From: Erythrobasidium yunnanense
Taxonomy: Eukaryota > Basidiomycota > Cystobasidiomycetes > Erythrobasidiales > Erythrobasidiaceae
Assembly (NCBI GenBank): GCA_001600175.1
Contig: BCJC01000002.1
Coordinates: 310,001-374,000, forward strand
Direction of reading: 5' to 3'
DNA: 64,000 nt
Made by a program: the position numbers and the translations under genes. The first letter of the stretch is position 1. Every line of letters begins with the position of its first letter. The notes under the pieces are model-generated. The model had not been told where the DNA came from. It saw nothing but the letters and a program-made list of their open reading frames with translations, and did no database searches. This document shows positions 1 to 12,800 of the stretch, one piece after another.

Positions 1-554
1 TTTCTTGGAGTTAACAGGCGGAGTGGAAGCCTTCAAGAAGCGCTGTCACGGTGTGAGCGGAGTCTAGCGTTGAAAAGTGGGTTCAAATACTGATTTCGAC
101 CCTACCCCCCTCCAGGTCACTGCTGGATATCATGAGCAGATGACTGCGGTCCTCAAAGAACATGGTAATAAGCCAGCCTACTCTTCGGCGGTCTTGGCTG
201 TTCATCCAGAGCATCAAGGTAAAGGGATAGGGCGAGCGATCAACGACTATACAGCAAAGAAGGTTAGCACTCATACGCCGCTTCCTTCCCAATATTGAGT
301 TTGCTCACCGATATCTTAGGCGATCGAGAATGGGTGCAGGCTATACTTTGCAACAAATTACTATAATGTAAGTCCGCTCTTTTGAGGTTAGATCGACTGT
401 GGAAATTAAGCTGACCCCCCTCCAGCTACCTTTTTACAAGCACATCGGATGTACACCTCTAGGCCAGCCTTGGGGATGTGCGTATGAGGGGCCCGAGGGC
501 TATCCGGCAGAAGCAGCCCTGACCCAGCTAGTCGATGCAGGCGAAGGAAAGTAG
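1..554 (+). CDS. GNAT-family N-acetyltransferase, 5' end outside window
   Basis: This is the 3' part of a GCN5-related N-acetyltransferase, an enzyme class that moves an acetyl group from acetyl-CoA to an amine; the substrate cannot be read from the sequence. Residues encoded at about 200-250 carry the acetyl-CoA binding motif A (VHPEHQGKGIGRAIND, with the Q-x-x-G-x-G signature). The C-terminal part (YKHIGCTPLG) resembles the usual end of the GNAT fold. Four exons are visible: 2-52, 116-262, a short one starting near 319, and the last ending at TAG 552-554. The introns have GT..AG borders and the first is phase 0. The first exon runs off the left edge, so the start is unknown. It converges with the glycogen phosphorylase gene. 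Confidence 0.8.
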
Positions 555-954
555 TGAGACCGAGCTGTAGCTGGAGAGGCGGAGATCTGACAAGGTGGCC
601 TGTACTCAGCTAATGCGAATTAATGGTAACCTGGAGTCGCTTTGCGCCATCGAAGAACTTGCGACAGCTTAGGAAAGGAAAAGTTCACTTAAGCATTGCA
701 TACATATTTGAAATCTGAGTCCTGAAAGAAGGTCATACGCCACCGTAACCGAAAGCTTTGTTAGCTGTCTCTGCTGTTTTCCGATGCACTTTTGTGGTTT
801 TCGTATTTTGGTGTTCTCTTTGCCGTCCTTATAGTCCCCATGTCACCTTTCCACTGCAAGTTGTCAATCTATCTAGAACGATAGTCTAACTTTTGCGAAT
901 CTTCCAGAAGACGCTGTAGCTCTACGTATAGACTGATCGAATGTACAACGACGT
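555..954. other. Convergent intergenic spacer
   Basis: The 400 bases between the stop of the acetyltransferase and the stop of glycogen phosphorylase hold the two 3' ends. Short AT-rich and T-rich stretches occur around 770-830. No conserved coding or RNA feature was seen. Confidence 0.5.
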
Positions 955-3900
955 CTAGACCGGGATGTGTCCAGGTACCTTGAGAGCTATATCGCTGAGT
1001 TAGCGTTTCTGTTGCCTTCTGTGGAAGAACATTAAGCACGTACCCTCGCAGCCCCAGATCTCCTCGCAGTAGTCCATGACACTGGCAAGGAGGAGCGATC
1101 AGCATACTAATGACAATTACGAAAGAGATCGGCCTACCATCTGTCAGACGAGAATTTGCCCATTCTAGCAGTGGTGAGGAGGCACTTCTTGGTCCATTGC
1201 TTCTTGTTGGAGTAGGCTTCATCGATCATCTCATGAGCCTTGAGGTCTGTGATGCAATCTATGTCAGCTAGTAGCGACATTAGCTGCACCTTGATCGCAA
1301 CCTACAGGACTCGAAGCTGGAAAAGGAACTGTATCAGAATCGCGCAATAGCCATTATAAATAGGCCGACTCACTCATCGGAGATACAGTAGTGATCCTTG
1401 CCATCGATGATACTGTTGATGAGTGGATGGAAAGGCTCGGGGTTGCCAAAGACACCCTGTCTGACAGCATCGATAGCCTCCTGGAGAGACTGTGGCAGGC
1501 TGAAGTGACCGTAATGATGCTGATGTCTGAGCTCGTCGATAGCATCGGCAGTGTGTCCGAAGAAGAAGACTTGGTCGTCTCCGACTTCTTCGGCGATCTC
1601 GATGGTAGCACCGTCAACAGTTCCGAGAAGGAGTCCTCCGTTGAGTGCAAACTGCGCGCAAAGACAACGTGATTAGACCTGTTTCTCAAGACTAGAAAAT
1701 CATGATTTGGTTTCACCTTCATGTTACTGGTACCTGAAGCTTCGGTACCGGCTGTCGAGATGTGCTGAGAGATGTCGGAAGCCGGGACTGGAGGGAAATA
1801 ACAGTCAATATTGGGCCTTCCGACTGCTATAGATACGAGAGACATACTAAGCAACTCTGCCAGCGATACAGAGTAGTCGGGCAGGTAGACGACTTGGTAA
1901 ATGTTGTCCATATCCTTGTCGGCGTTGACAATCTTGGAGACTGAGGGAAAACGTTAGAAGACTGTTTCGGCATTGGCGACAGGGCTTAGCGGAGCGTACT
2001 AGCGTTGATCAGTTGGACTTAAGGATGAAATGTCAGTACAGGTATCTCTGCCACAGCTTAGGAGGATGTGACTTACTAGTCTTCTTGGCAATGAAGTAGC
2101 CTGGTGCAGCCTTTCCAGCGAAGATCTCGACGCGCTGGAGAAGCACGACTCAGGTTAATCGAAAAGACCTTGTACAGATAGGTTAAGGGAACCTACAGGT
2201 ACGACCTTCTTCCTCTCTTCAGGGCTCATCTTCTTGAGAGTCAAGTATCTGTAGATACAGCTGAAGGCGTTCATAGTCTGTCTCTTGTACTCATGAATAC
2301 GTTTGACTTGGATTGAGAAGAGTGATTTAGGATCACAGTAGATGCCCAAGGTTCGCTCGATGTATTCGCTAAGTCGGACTTTGTTGGCTAGCTTGATATC
2401 GTAGAAGCGCTTGATGAAGGAGGCATCGTCGACTTTGCTTTCGAGCTTCTTGAGCAAAGCAGCGTTGGTCAACCATTTGTCGCCGCCTAGAGTCTCGGTG
2501 ATCAGTTCGGCCAAGCTGGGGTTGCACTGAAGGAGCCTGAGAGAGCGTCAAGTCTTAGTGAAGAGGTAAGCTATTCTCTTGTCCGCCACTAACCATCGTC
2601 GGAAGGTGACACCGTTAGTGACGTTCTTAAACTTGTCGACACCGCTGTCGGGACATGTTAGTCGAAGTCTCGCTGGCGTAAGAAGGTGACCCACTAGAAG
2701 TCGACGAAGTCCTTGAGCATAACTCTAACGAGCTGAGAGTGCAGCTCTGCTACTCCGTTGACGGCGTGACTGCCTACGATAGCGAGCCAGGCCATTCTAA
2801 CCTGCTGAGGCGAGCTCTCTGTGAAAGGCATCAGGTAAATTTTGTTAGTCTTCGTTACAAGCAAGTTAGTGGAAGAAGCATACCTTGAATGAGGGACATT
2901 CTGGTAAGTCTCTCTCTGTCGCCTGGGAACTTCTTCTCTACAGCCTGAAGGAAGATGTAGTTGACCTGCGACAGGGACAGGTCAGTTTATACTCGTCCTG
3001 CTCTTGTGAAAAATCTCGACATACCTGGAAGATGATCTCCATGTGTCTAGGCAAGAGATTGGCGATGAGAGGTACAGGCCAGCACTCAAGAGCCTCTGGG
3101 AGGACAGTGTGGTTGGTGTAGGCAAAAGTCTTGCATACTATATCCCAAGCAGTCGTGAAGTCGATACCCTCTTCATCGACCAAGATGCGCTGAAGCTCGA
3201 CGATAGCGAGTGTAGGATGGGTGTCGTTGAGCTGGACTGTAAAGGCAACCGTAAGACATGTGTACTTCGGAAAAACGAGACCAAGAGGATGAACTTACTG
3301 GCTACGTAGTGAGGGAACTCGCTCCAAGGCACACCGATCTTCTTCCATCGTCTGATGATATCGCTCAATGAAGCGGCAGTCCAGAAGTACTGTTGCTTGA
3401 GACGGAGCTCCTTTCCGGCCCAGTGGTTGTCGTTGGGATACAAGACTCGAGTGATAGTTTCGGCGTTCTCGCCCTCTCGGACGGAGCCGTCGTAATCTCC
3501 GGCGTTAAAAGAGGCTAGATCGAAACCTCGGGCTGGCTGAGCTCTCCAAAGTCGGATGTTGCTGTATATGCAACGAGTTAGTTGTGGTTTCAAGACGCAG
3601 AGCAGCTGTGGTGACTTGCTTGGTGTTCTTGGTAGCGTAACCGGGGATGGGGACATCGTATGGCACGGCCTGGCATCGCAACTTCAGTCAAGAATCCAGG
3701 CATAGGCACCATATTTAGAACCCACGAGTACTTCGACACCACCAGTCCATCTGTTTGGACCCGAAGCATCTTTGTTGGCACTTCCGTAAAGCTTGACGGA
3801 GACTGTGTTGTCGAGACGGGGCACTTCCCAGGGATTCGAGCCGGTCAACCAGGGATCGGGGATCTCGGTCTGTTGGCCATCCTTGTCGATGCCTTGCATG

Positions 3901-5179
3901 AAGACTGATGCACAGATAGAAGATGGTGGGAGATGATCGGAAAAGCGTCAGTCTAGCTGTGGCAAGCAGACCGAGGAGACAGGAAGAGGTCGACGCACTT
4001 CCATATTGGTATCGAAGACCATAACCCCAAGCTGGAATATCCATCGAGGATAGCGAGTCCATGTAGCAAGCAGCCAGTCTTCCGACTGCATTTCCCAAAT
4101 CAGTTTCTTCACCACTGTGCTCACGAAACGAAATTATACGCACGACCACCGTTACCAAGACCGGCATCTCTCTCAGCGTCGAGGAGGTCTTCCATTGAGA
4201 AACCGAGCTGGTTTACAGACTGCTCATACTCCTTCTTCAGGCCCAGGTTGAGCATCGCATTGTCGAGAGATCGTCCGAGAAGGAACTCGAGAGATAGGTA
4301 GTAGACTCTCTTGGGGGTCTTCTGGGTGTGGAAGACTGGGTAATACGCGTCAGTCTGGCCGAAGCGATGTGGAAGGAGGAAAGACGCGTACTTTGGGTAT
4401 CGTTCCAGTCTAGAGCACGATATCAATGTCAGTATATGATCCCTAAACGTTGGAATCGTAGTGCCTACCCTGAATGAGGCGGTCTCTGCAGGAGAGAGCT
4501 ACGGCCTGGTAGGCACCAACGGTGTCCAAGTTAAAGGCAGCTCTAGCAAGCGACGAGTGTACGTGCTGTATGCACAGTTGTCAGCTAGCTGCGACTGAAA
4601 ATCAGGTTGAGTGTTTGCGCGTGCCTGGACGATGCTCGCTTCGATGCTGTTCACATCGTTCTTGAGCTCTGTAGCCTTGATGGCTTGGGTCCATGCTTTC
4701 TCGTCGGAACCCTCTGGGAATACGGCCTGCAACGATCTCTTAGCGGGAGTATGGACTGAAAGGCGCGCTCCATCGCACCTTGAGCGACTCGTTGGGGCCG
4801 ACGATGAGTCCGGTAGCTGGGGTCAGCCAAACACGCCAACTCGTCAATACAGTGTACATCACTCATGAGATGTAGTCGCACCCGATCTCTTGTGCATCTT
4901 TGGTCTGTGAGTGGTTGTGCTGGATGCCGGCTTGAGCGGGTTTGCCATGTAGCTGTTGCTCTCCCTTCCATTGGCGGCGATGAGCTCGATACCTGGTGAT
5001 TGGACAGTACTGCTCTTTCTCTGAGGTCCCGTCGTAGGTGGGATGGGCACGCTGGTTGGAGCTGCGCGCGACGATGAGGGTTTCCCATCTTTACCGGGCT
5101 GCTGACCGGGCACTGAAGCTGCTGCTACTGCCTGACCAACAATCCCTGCTTTGCTGCCTACAATTGGTGAAGGTGCCAT
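955..5179 (-). CDS. GPH1: Glycogen phosphorylase
   Basis: This cytosolic enzyme releases glucose-1-phosphate from glycogen using pyridoxal phosphate. The family is recognised along the whole gene. Near the N-terminus are [19 protein letters not shown] and DAGLGNG. Further on are [10 protein letters not shown] (about 2250-2310) and the cofactor-lysine motif [13 protein letters not shown] (about 1715-1755), followed after an intron by [19 protein letters not shown]. The C-terminal exons read [15 protein letters not shown] and [16 protein letters not shown] before the stop at 955-957. The last intron removes a stretch that would otherwise change frame. About a dozen or more short introns split the gene. 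The start ATG at 5177-5179 gives a long Ser/Pro/Ala-rich leader of roughly 70-90 residues ahead of the catalytic domain, where phosphorylation control sits in yeast Gph1 (inference). It is divergent from the 5478 gene. Confidence 0.95.
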
Positions 5180-5477
5180 CTTGATTGGATCAATGGTTGA
5201 AGCAGAAGAGAGAAGCGAAGTTGCTGGAGGAGGAGCGTGAATGGCGGGGATACGCGCTCAGGCACCGGGGCGCCCAAGTAGACAAATGATGAACGTCAAC
5301 GCGTATGATTGGGCATCAGAGACACAAGTCATATCAAACACTGCATGCGAGATTGCCTGCTCCCAGCAACCGCTCATTGTCAAACTCCAGCCCGTTCCTG
5401 GCTCTTTTGTAGCTTCTTTCCCTTCTGACTTCCCACTTCTGCCAGACAGGTTTCGTCCTTCAACGCTCACAACTAAG

Positions 5478-6487
5478 ATGGCTCCATCCTGTCGTATACC
5501 TTTTCTGATCTCTGGCTATAGCCCTCGTTCCAGCAACCTGCTTCCGCTCCTACCTATTCTTCGTTCAATCTCTGGTCGTGGCTTTTCCTGTTCAAATGTG
5601 AATAGGGCAAGCTTAAGTCATGAAGACATGATGCAGCTCGGTCAGTCTACAGCCAGGGCGCAAAGCCTCCTTGAAGACTTCCCTGCGTCGTTACACACGC
5701 TTGAGAAACGTCGAACGGACGCGGTTGCTCGGTTCTTGGCTGCAGTGAAGAGGCCCAACACAGGTAATCAAGATATCATGCATTTCCCGAGGCGTGCTAA
5801 GAGGTCTCGCAGTCCCTGCTGCAGTGTCGCCTCCCCGAAAGTTCCTATCAGCATCTCCCGAAGAAATCACGGTGAAAGACGCATCACGTAAGCTTCGACA
5901 ATGATTAGGCGTCCGCCCTTCCTAAATTATATCAAGCAGGAGCGCATGTCAAATGGGTACGGAGGACGAGCTCTTTCAAACGCCGTCAATGGTCAAAGAG
6001 CGAGATCGTATCTCTTAAGGAGCAGGTATGTCCACGCATCTGCATTGCTTTGCCTAGACGTTACTGACGAGCGCGATAGGGTGTGTGGAAGAAAACGATA
6101 CCAAGAAACGGAAGCAAGTGGGAGCAAGTCCACGACAAGAATGCGCTTACAGGCGAATATACCAACCTATTAGGAGAGCAGCACCGAAGAAAGAGGAACA
6201 GTATTAACAAACTCTGTCTGCGCTTGCTGGGAGACTTGCTGGATACGGGCCGTACATCTCTGAGGCAGGATCCTGTTCAGATGCAGCTCGCGATCAGAGC
6301 ACTAGAGCAGAAGTTCCCGTTCCTACAAGTATGTCCAGAAACAGGGAGACGAGCGAATTGCATTGCGAGACGTCTCCTCGAGCGATCGCTTGAGCAGTAC
6401 CGTGGGAGAAGGAACAGGAGGGAAGATAGGAAGATTATAGAGAAAGAAGCTCGCGAAAGAGAGGAAGAGGATGACAAATATATCTGA
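5478..6487 (+). CDS. Myb/SANT-like protein with mitochondrial-type N-terminus, function unknown
   Basis: Four exons are inferred: 5478-5763, 5804-5887, 5937-6025 and 6080-6487. They sum to 867 nt, an exact 288-residue reading frame. The N-terminus is Arg/Ser/Leu-rich without acidic residues, which fits a mitochondrial presequence. After the third intron the protein reads FKRRQWSKSEIVSLKEQ and then GVWKKTIPRNGSKWEQV. The spacing of W, E, L, G and W resembles a single Myb/SANT-like helix-turn-helix repeat. A basic Arg-rich tail ends in EREEEDDKYI. The third intron acceptor could also be 5939, which changes one codon. No named family was recognised. The ATG at 5478 is chosen over an in-frame ATG at 5241 because it begins the presequence-like stretch and leaves a promoter-sized gap to the divergent glycogen phosphorylase gene. 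Confidence 0.6.
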
Positions 6488-6960
6488 GAGGCTACTTAGA
6501 GCATCATGAATACAGCGTACGTGAAGTATTTGGGCAGTGAAGGTGAGGGCAGTAGCGGAGTAGACTTGGAACAGCACTTTCTAAAAAAAAATGAGGCGGG
6601 AGTATAAGCTAGAAGCATCAGTCATGTCGACGTCTCGACGGATCCGCCTTGTCCTGGACTAAAGAGGGTAATAGCATGCATATTGCAGCATCGAGGGAGC
6701 AGCATACACTTATCCTGAAACATAGAGTGTCTCTGACCGCTCCACGTCGATGCCGACGCGTCTCTAACCGTTCCGACCTCCCTTCAACGTTTTCAACCAG
6801 CCTTGGCCGTTCCACCTTCTTCCCTCATAATCCCGTTACATCGCGCACATTCGATGCATTCCTTTTTGTATCTCTCCCTCTCTGCTTTCGCTTCTTTCTT
6901 TTCTTCCAAATTATTCAGCTGACAGAGACTGCCTTTACCTCTCATTTGCTGACCACGAGC
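6488..6960. promoter_or_regulatory. Intergenic region with pyrimidine-rich promoter
   Basis: This stretch has no supported gene. From about 6800 to 6935 the plus strand is strongly C/T-rich (runs such as ctctccctctctgctttcgc), a common core-promoter feature of fungal genes, leading to the ATG at 6961. Confidence 0.4.
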
Positions 6961-7620
6961 ATGAGCGGCATTCAAGCATCCTCCGAATCCGAGGTTGGTC
7001 CTCCTGTCTGTGATCTCTGTCCTAGGGTGCACATTTAGAAGGCCTTCATCAAGCCGGGACAAAGCACATGCAGAAGTCAGAGGTGAAGCTGGAAAAGCAG
7101 CGTGCAGACCTCACTCAGCAAGAGATGATTCACAATTCCGTCGGAAAGATTCATGAGTACCATGGACAACTATTAGACATCCTCAAGGCGTCCTCGATAA
7201 GCTGCGGCGCGAACGTGGACAAGGCATCGGCTGCTTCCTCATCTACATCAGCGCTAGACCGCCCTCACATAGGTGACGTCGACGATAATCCATGTGCTAC
7301 TCTCCCTCTTCTGTCTGACTTGTCTTTGAATGGAAGCAGCTGCGGACGAGCATTTCGCTGCAATCGCTTCGAAGTCCGAGGCCAGAAAGATGATAGAAAA
7401 AGTCTTCAGTGCGTGATCCCACATAGGTCATGTACCAGCTTTCAATATTGGGCCCCCAGATCTCAATGAAGAACTGCGACGAGAAGAGGCCGTCTTTGAC
7501 GAGTTGATGACGATGGCAAAGGGAGAGAAGGAAGAGAAGGAAGAAGTAGAACATGGGAGCGAAGAAGAAGAGAATGGACAAAATGCAGAGGGATCGACCG
7601 CTGAGACCAGAGAAACTTAA
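6961..7620 (+). CDS. Small coiled-coil protein, unknown function
   Basis: Inferred exons are 6961-6993, 7026-7272, 7340-7408 and 7460-7620, which sum to 510 nt (169 residues) with consistent phases. The first intron would be only 32 nt, so this border is the weakest. The protein has a heptad-like helical stretch (KLEKQRADLTQQEMIHNSV, then KIHEYHGQLLDILK), a short Ser/Ala-rich linker, a second helical segment (EARKMIEKVFNLNEELRREE) and a very acidic Glu-rich tail. Size and layout resemble subunits of small coiled-coil assemblies such as kinetochore or BLOC-type complexes, but no family signature was recognised. Confidence 0.55.
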
Positions 7621-7849
7621 GAAGGGATCGTAGGATCAGTATGCCCAAATAATAGCCTGACATAAGGATAGATCATGAAACAGACGGATGTAACACAGGG
7701 GATTGCAGTAAAAGCAGTGTGATAGTCAATAAGTCCGATGTCGTTTTCAGGTGTCTTCGTCCTCGATTCCTGGCTCCTTGCCATTCCGAGGCTGACAGCA
7801 TCGGGCGTGTAGCCTCAATAGGTTCTTGAGTCTTCCTCCATTCTTGACC

Positions 7850-9591
7850 ATGTCTTCAAGCTCTCCCGACGCTCTCGAAGCATCCGTCGAGCACATTCGC
7901 AAGCGAGCTTCATCATCACCCGTCGGGCCACGCTTCTTCAACTGGGCGCGCACATTCACATGCAGACCAGCGAGCATCTTCTATCCCGACACAGAAGACC
8001 AAGTCCGCGATGTCGTGCGACTGGCCAAAAGCCAGAAGAAATGCTTGAGAGCTTTCGGAGCTGGACACAGTCCGAGTGATCTGGTCTGCGTAGGGGAAAA
8101 TGACTGGTTGATCAACATGGATAAGCTCAACAAAGTTATCGATGTGAGCTACTGTTATTGGAGAAGACGGTTAAAAGAAGCTAAACCTCGCCTCTACAGA
8201 TTAATAAAGCCGACAAGAGGGTCACGGTCCAAGCTGGTATTCGCATACGAGATCTACATCCTATCCTAGCAGAGAATGGACTAGCTATGTCCTCCCTTGG
8301 ATCGATCTCCGACCAGTCTCTCGGAGGTGCCATTTCAACAGCTACGCACGGCACATCTACCATCTTCGGCAATCTATCTACATGCGTACGCTCTCTCACC
8401 GTCATCACTGCCAATGGCAACGATTGCGAGGTCCTCGCATGCAAGCCCGACAACGAGAACAGCGACCTTTTCGATGCATCTCGATGCGGACTCGGCTTGA
8501 CGGGTATCATTACACGCATAGAATTCCAAGTAGAGTCTGCTTTCAGACTAGAAGAAGAGGAATTCAGCATGAAGACGGACGATTTCATCAATTCTATCAA
8601 AGATGGTGGAAAGGGTAGCATAGCAGAGTCGGCACAGCATGTAATGGGATGGTGGCATCCTCAAGCTGGCGAGATCTCTATTTCACGAATGAACCGCACA
8701 GAGAAGCCACTTTCGCCTCCTTTACCCTTCTCGTTCGCGAGATCGCTCAAGAATTGGGTCAGAGATACGCTATTAGGCTATCACTGGCATCAACTTGGAC
8801 TGTTGATAGGCAGAGTTTTCCCGAACTTCCTTACATGGCATGCGCGATTCATGTACTTCAAGACGATGAAGACGGGCTGTATCCTCGACACTGAAGATCC
8901 TCATCCAGTCTACAGTCGGCGCGCAGGCGCTTCTGCATCCGAGAAGGACCCTACCTTCCCACGCTGTTCAGATACCGTCAAAAGAATAGGAAATTCCGTC
9001 TCGATCTTCAATTATGATTGCTTGTTCCCGCAATACACGTACGAGGGCGTCGTCCCGATTGAACGTGCTCAAGATTGCTTGAAAGAAATGCAGAAGTGGC
9101 TAGAAGGACAGTGCAGAAATCCAAAGGGGATGAGGCATCATTTCCCGATTGAAATCAGATTCTCGGCCAAGGATGATGTCCTTATGTCACCTACGAATGG
9201 CATGACAGGGTGCTATATCGGCATCGTACAGTATAAGTGAGTACGCTGTGTCATCCCTTTGCAGACAAGACTTACGATATTTACTTGCAGACCCTACGGA
9301 CTTCCCGTTACGTACCGCGCCTTGTTCACCGAATTCGAGCGCATTATATTCGCACATGGCGGCAAGCCTCACTGGGCAAAGAGCTATTCATGCACGCCCT
9401 CGACGATACAGAGAATGTTTCCTGGTCTTCCTAGATTCCTAGAGATACGAAAGAAATACGATCCGGAAGACGTCTTTGTAAACCCGTATGCGAAAAGACA
9501 TTTCTTAGGCGAAGGTGACGAGGAAGAGGTTAGGGGTGATAGATTCAAGACGACTACGCAAAGCTTGGAGGATAAGCTGAAAATGCAATGA
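7850..9591 (+). CDS. ALO1: D-arabinono-1,4-lactone oxidase
   Basis: This mitochondrial outer-membrane flavoenzyme makes D-erythroascorbate from D-arabinono-1,4-lactone. The FAD-binding PCMH domain is clear. It has GAGHSPSDLV, in which the His is the covalent flavin site of the family, then the GSISDQSLGGAISTATHG segment after the first intron. The ALO domain ends with the strongly conserved GGKPHWAK and FLEIRKKYDPEDVFVNPY. Two introns are supported: one after VID (about 8142 to 8200) and one phase-2 intron from about 9239 to 9290, which rejoins QYK to PYGLPVTYRALF. ATG 7850 is chosen because the preceding in-frame ATG at 7826 adds only eight residues not typical of the family. Length is near 540 residues, as in yeast. 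Confidence 0.93.
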
Positions 9592-9817
9592 TCAGCGTGT
9601 CGATTATGGCATCAACAGCATAGGCATTCATAGATTGATGTTGTCGTCATTGAGATCAGGGATGGGGCGACCGCAGCTGCCAACATTGTACATTTACACA
9701 CAACATGCATACGACCAGCTCATATCTGAAAGCCCGGATCTCAAGTTAACAATAAACTACAACAAATGGATATCTTCCGCTGAATCTCGAATAAGCGTCC
9801 ATTCCGTAGAATCACAT

Positions 9818-12800
9818 TCAAGCATGCATAGCTACCACGCTATTCATCTGTCTCTTCGCGACTCGCTCACGAGCAGCCATTAGATGCTGCGGAGCATTTG
9901 GCAGGTCTGCTAGCTGTTTCCTCGTCGCTCCTGGGCCCGAGTATCGCTTATTATTGCTGTTCTCCTTCTCTTCTGCATCTATAGTGATGTCACCTTTCAT
10001 CAAGGAAGCAGCTTCATACGCTTTCGTTGACTGCGAAGGCTTATTCGCTGTGATAGTTGAAGGTGCTCTGCCTTGAGCGCCCGCTACAGCCGACGATATA
10101 AGCGCAGTACCACCCGCTACACTCGGCGTTTCGATGACTGTGGTCCCGAAGGATATCCTTCGCGAATCTGGCCGCTTGTTACGTTGATTAGAGGGTGCTA
10201 TCGAACTTGTCATTGACGACTTCAAGATCGTGTCGTGTGTAGAGGAAGGTCTTGTTCGGATTATCCTGGAAGAGGGACGAGAAGTACCTGGTGGGACTTC
10301 GCTACTTTGGCGATATAGGAAATGAGATGATGATGACCCGCGTTTTAGGAGATGCACTTCTTGTTGTTTGGCTTCAAGAGCGATGTTCAAGCCATCGATA
10401 TCCTCTTTGAGCTGATCTCGAGCTTTGTTCAGGCGAGCCACTTTGACTATGGCAGTGAGCAAGCGTTAGCTATCATTTAGCATGCATTTATGCATAAAGT
10501 GTAGCCTACCTTCTCGATCAGCGGACTCCAAGCGCATCTTGCTGACCATGTCACGTAACCGCACTACTTCACTCTCCAAGAAGGTATTCCTATCCTCATG
10601 TTCTCTACATCCTATACATCCCTGATCCACCAACTTCCTTCTTTCAGTGGACCGTTTCAGGATCTCCGTCTCGAGATGCGTGATCCTTTCTTCGTTCTCT
10701 TGCAAAAGAACAGCGCTTTCTTTCTTCACTGCAGACAGTTCTTTCTGAGTCGCGCTATGATGGTCTTCGAGCTCCGATATGGAGTGGAGTAAGGTATCGT
10801 TATGCTGCCGAAGCTCTTCTTGGACAGAAGCGGAATAGTCGTATTGTTTAGCTTGCTCAGTCCGCTCGTGCTCCAAAGCATGCGTCGTGTCGTCCACTTT
10901 ATGCTTCAGCTCAGCTATATACGCTTCGGACTCTTCTAGCTGCGTCCGGAGCTGCAATAATTCCTTGTCTTTCGAGCTCGAGAGACGCGTAATCTGCATC
11001 TCTGCCGATGAAAGCTGGCCTTCAAGATCCTGACAGCGAGTATTGACTTCGTCCAGTTCTGTTTCCAAGCTTGTTTTCCGAGACTCAGCTTCCGCAACTT
11101 GTGCTTGCGCAGCTTGAGCTTGGGCATCGGCAGCTTCTTGAGCTTGTTGGCTTTGCTCCAAATCGCTTCTGAGAGCGTTGTTGTCATGTTCAAGCTGTTC
11201 CACCTTTTCGAAAAGATTGCGCATCTCGTCTGAAGAGGTCGCTGATTTGGGAGAAGGTGATCGATTGCGCTGTCTCTCTTGCTGCAGGTCATCTTGAAGC
11301 TTCGACTCTCTCTTACTAACTTCCATCAATAAACTTTCCTTGTTCCGCTCAACCTCCTTTAGTGCATCTTCCAGGTTCTTCTGATAATCCTTCTTCTGGT
11401 TTTCTTTAGCAGTCTTCAAGTCCGAGACTTCTCTTTCCGCTTTATTCTTCTGTTTCTCCAATATATCGAGCTTTCTATCTCTAGAAGCTAGTTCACCCCG
11501 CATATTTGCGATGAGTGACATTAGGAGTGTTTTCTGGTCTGCGCGATGCGAGAGAAGATCGGATTGAGCGCCTAACAGATGGTTGATGAGCGTACTGAAG
11601 GGCGATTCTTGATTCTGAAGGAGTAAGGACGAGGACGATGAAGACGGAGTGATGGTAGGTAAAGGAACGAGGCTTTGCTGAGGTGAGGCAGAAAGCACAG
11701 CCTAATCACGCATGTCAGCAGAACTTCCAGTATTTCTATGTTGGCGCGGACATACCTGATCTTTCATACTGGGCAAAACGCTCTGCTTACTAGCTAGCGG
11801 ACTCAATACCCTACTCTCATCCGCAGCTTGCGCCATACTCCTTTCAGGTGTCATAAAGACCGTCTCATCCTGCTTCCTCTCCGTACTGACCGACACGTCC
11901 TCCAATCTTCCCAACTCATCGACACTAACCGTAGCCGTAGCAGTAGGCATTTTGGTCATAGTGAATCTATTCGCTGAGCTTGCTAAGAGTAAGCTACCAC
12001 GCTTTGCACCGTTCGCTAGTGCGTTACTGTTCTTGCGAATGAGCGAGACTCGCGAATGCATGGATTCGCGTGAGGGTGTGTGGATGGAAGTATTGGGCGA
12101 AGCTACGGACGCAGCGAAAGAATGGAAGTCCTGCGGAGGTGATGCAGCAGTAGGGCTTTGCAGAGGAGATGTAGAAGCTTTCCGCTGTGCATGTAAAGGC
12201 GAGAGAGCTGATTCGGCAGCGGGGATGGAATGTGTGAAAGGTTTCATGGATAGAATACTGCTCGGCTCTTCGAAGATGGTTGATTTACGCATCATGAGTT
12301 GCTTGGGTCCATTCTGTGTCACTGTGCTATGACTTGATGTCGACGAGCGGAGTTTTGACTTGTCCTCCTGTATTGTCGTCTCATTCGCATTATTATGTAA
12401 TTGCGTCGGCACAGACACGTCCAAAAGGTTTGAGACCTCGTTGCTACCATATTGTTGTCTCGAATTAGGCTTTGCAGGACTTGGCGGTGCTAGCGATACG
12501 TCCGGTGAAGGTATGAAAGCGTGCATGCGATTGAGGAAGCCAGCTCCTTTCTTGCTGGCCGACCCAAGAAGTCTCAAGCTGTCATTGGATTCATCCACTC
12601 CCGAGTTATTGATAGTGGACGAGTCCGCTTGTTCGTGCAAGATCCGTAAGGGAGGAGAAGGCGTATTGCTCGTCCGGGAGAGAAGAGCTTCTTCGACTTC
12701 TTGCGACTCGTCAGACTCGCATAACGTCGGGTCTGTCACGTATCGATGCTGTATTGGCGATTCTTCTGCGTGTGTTTGTTGTTTATTCTGGAGTCGCGCA

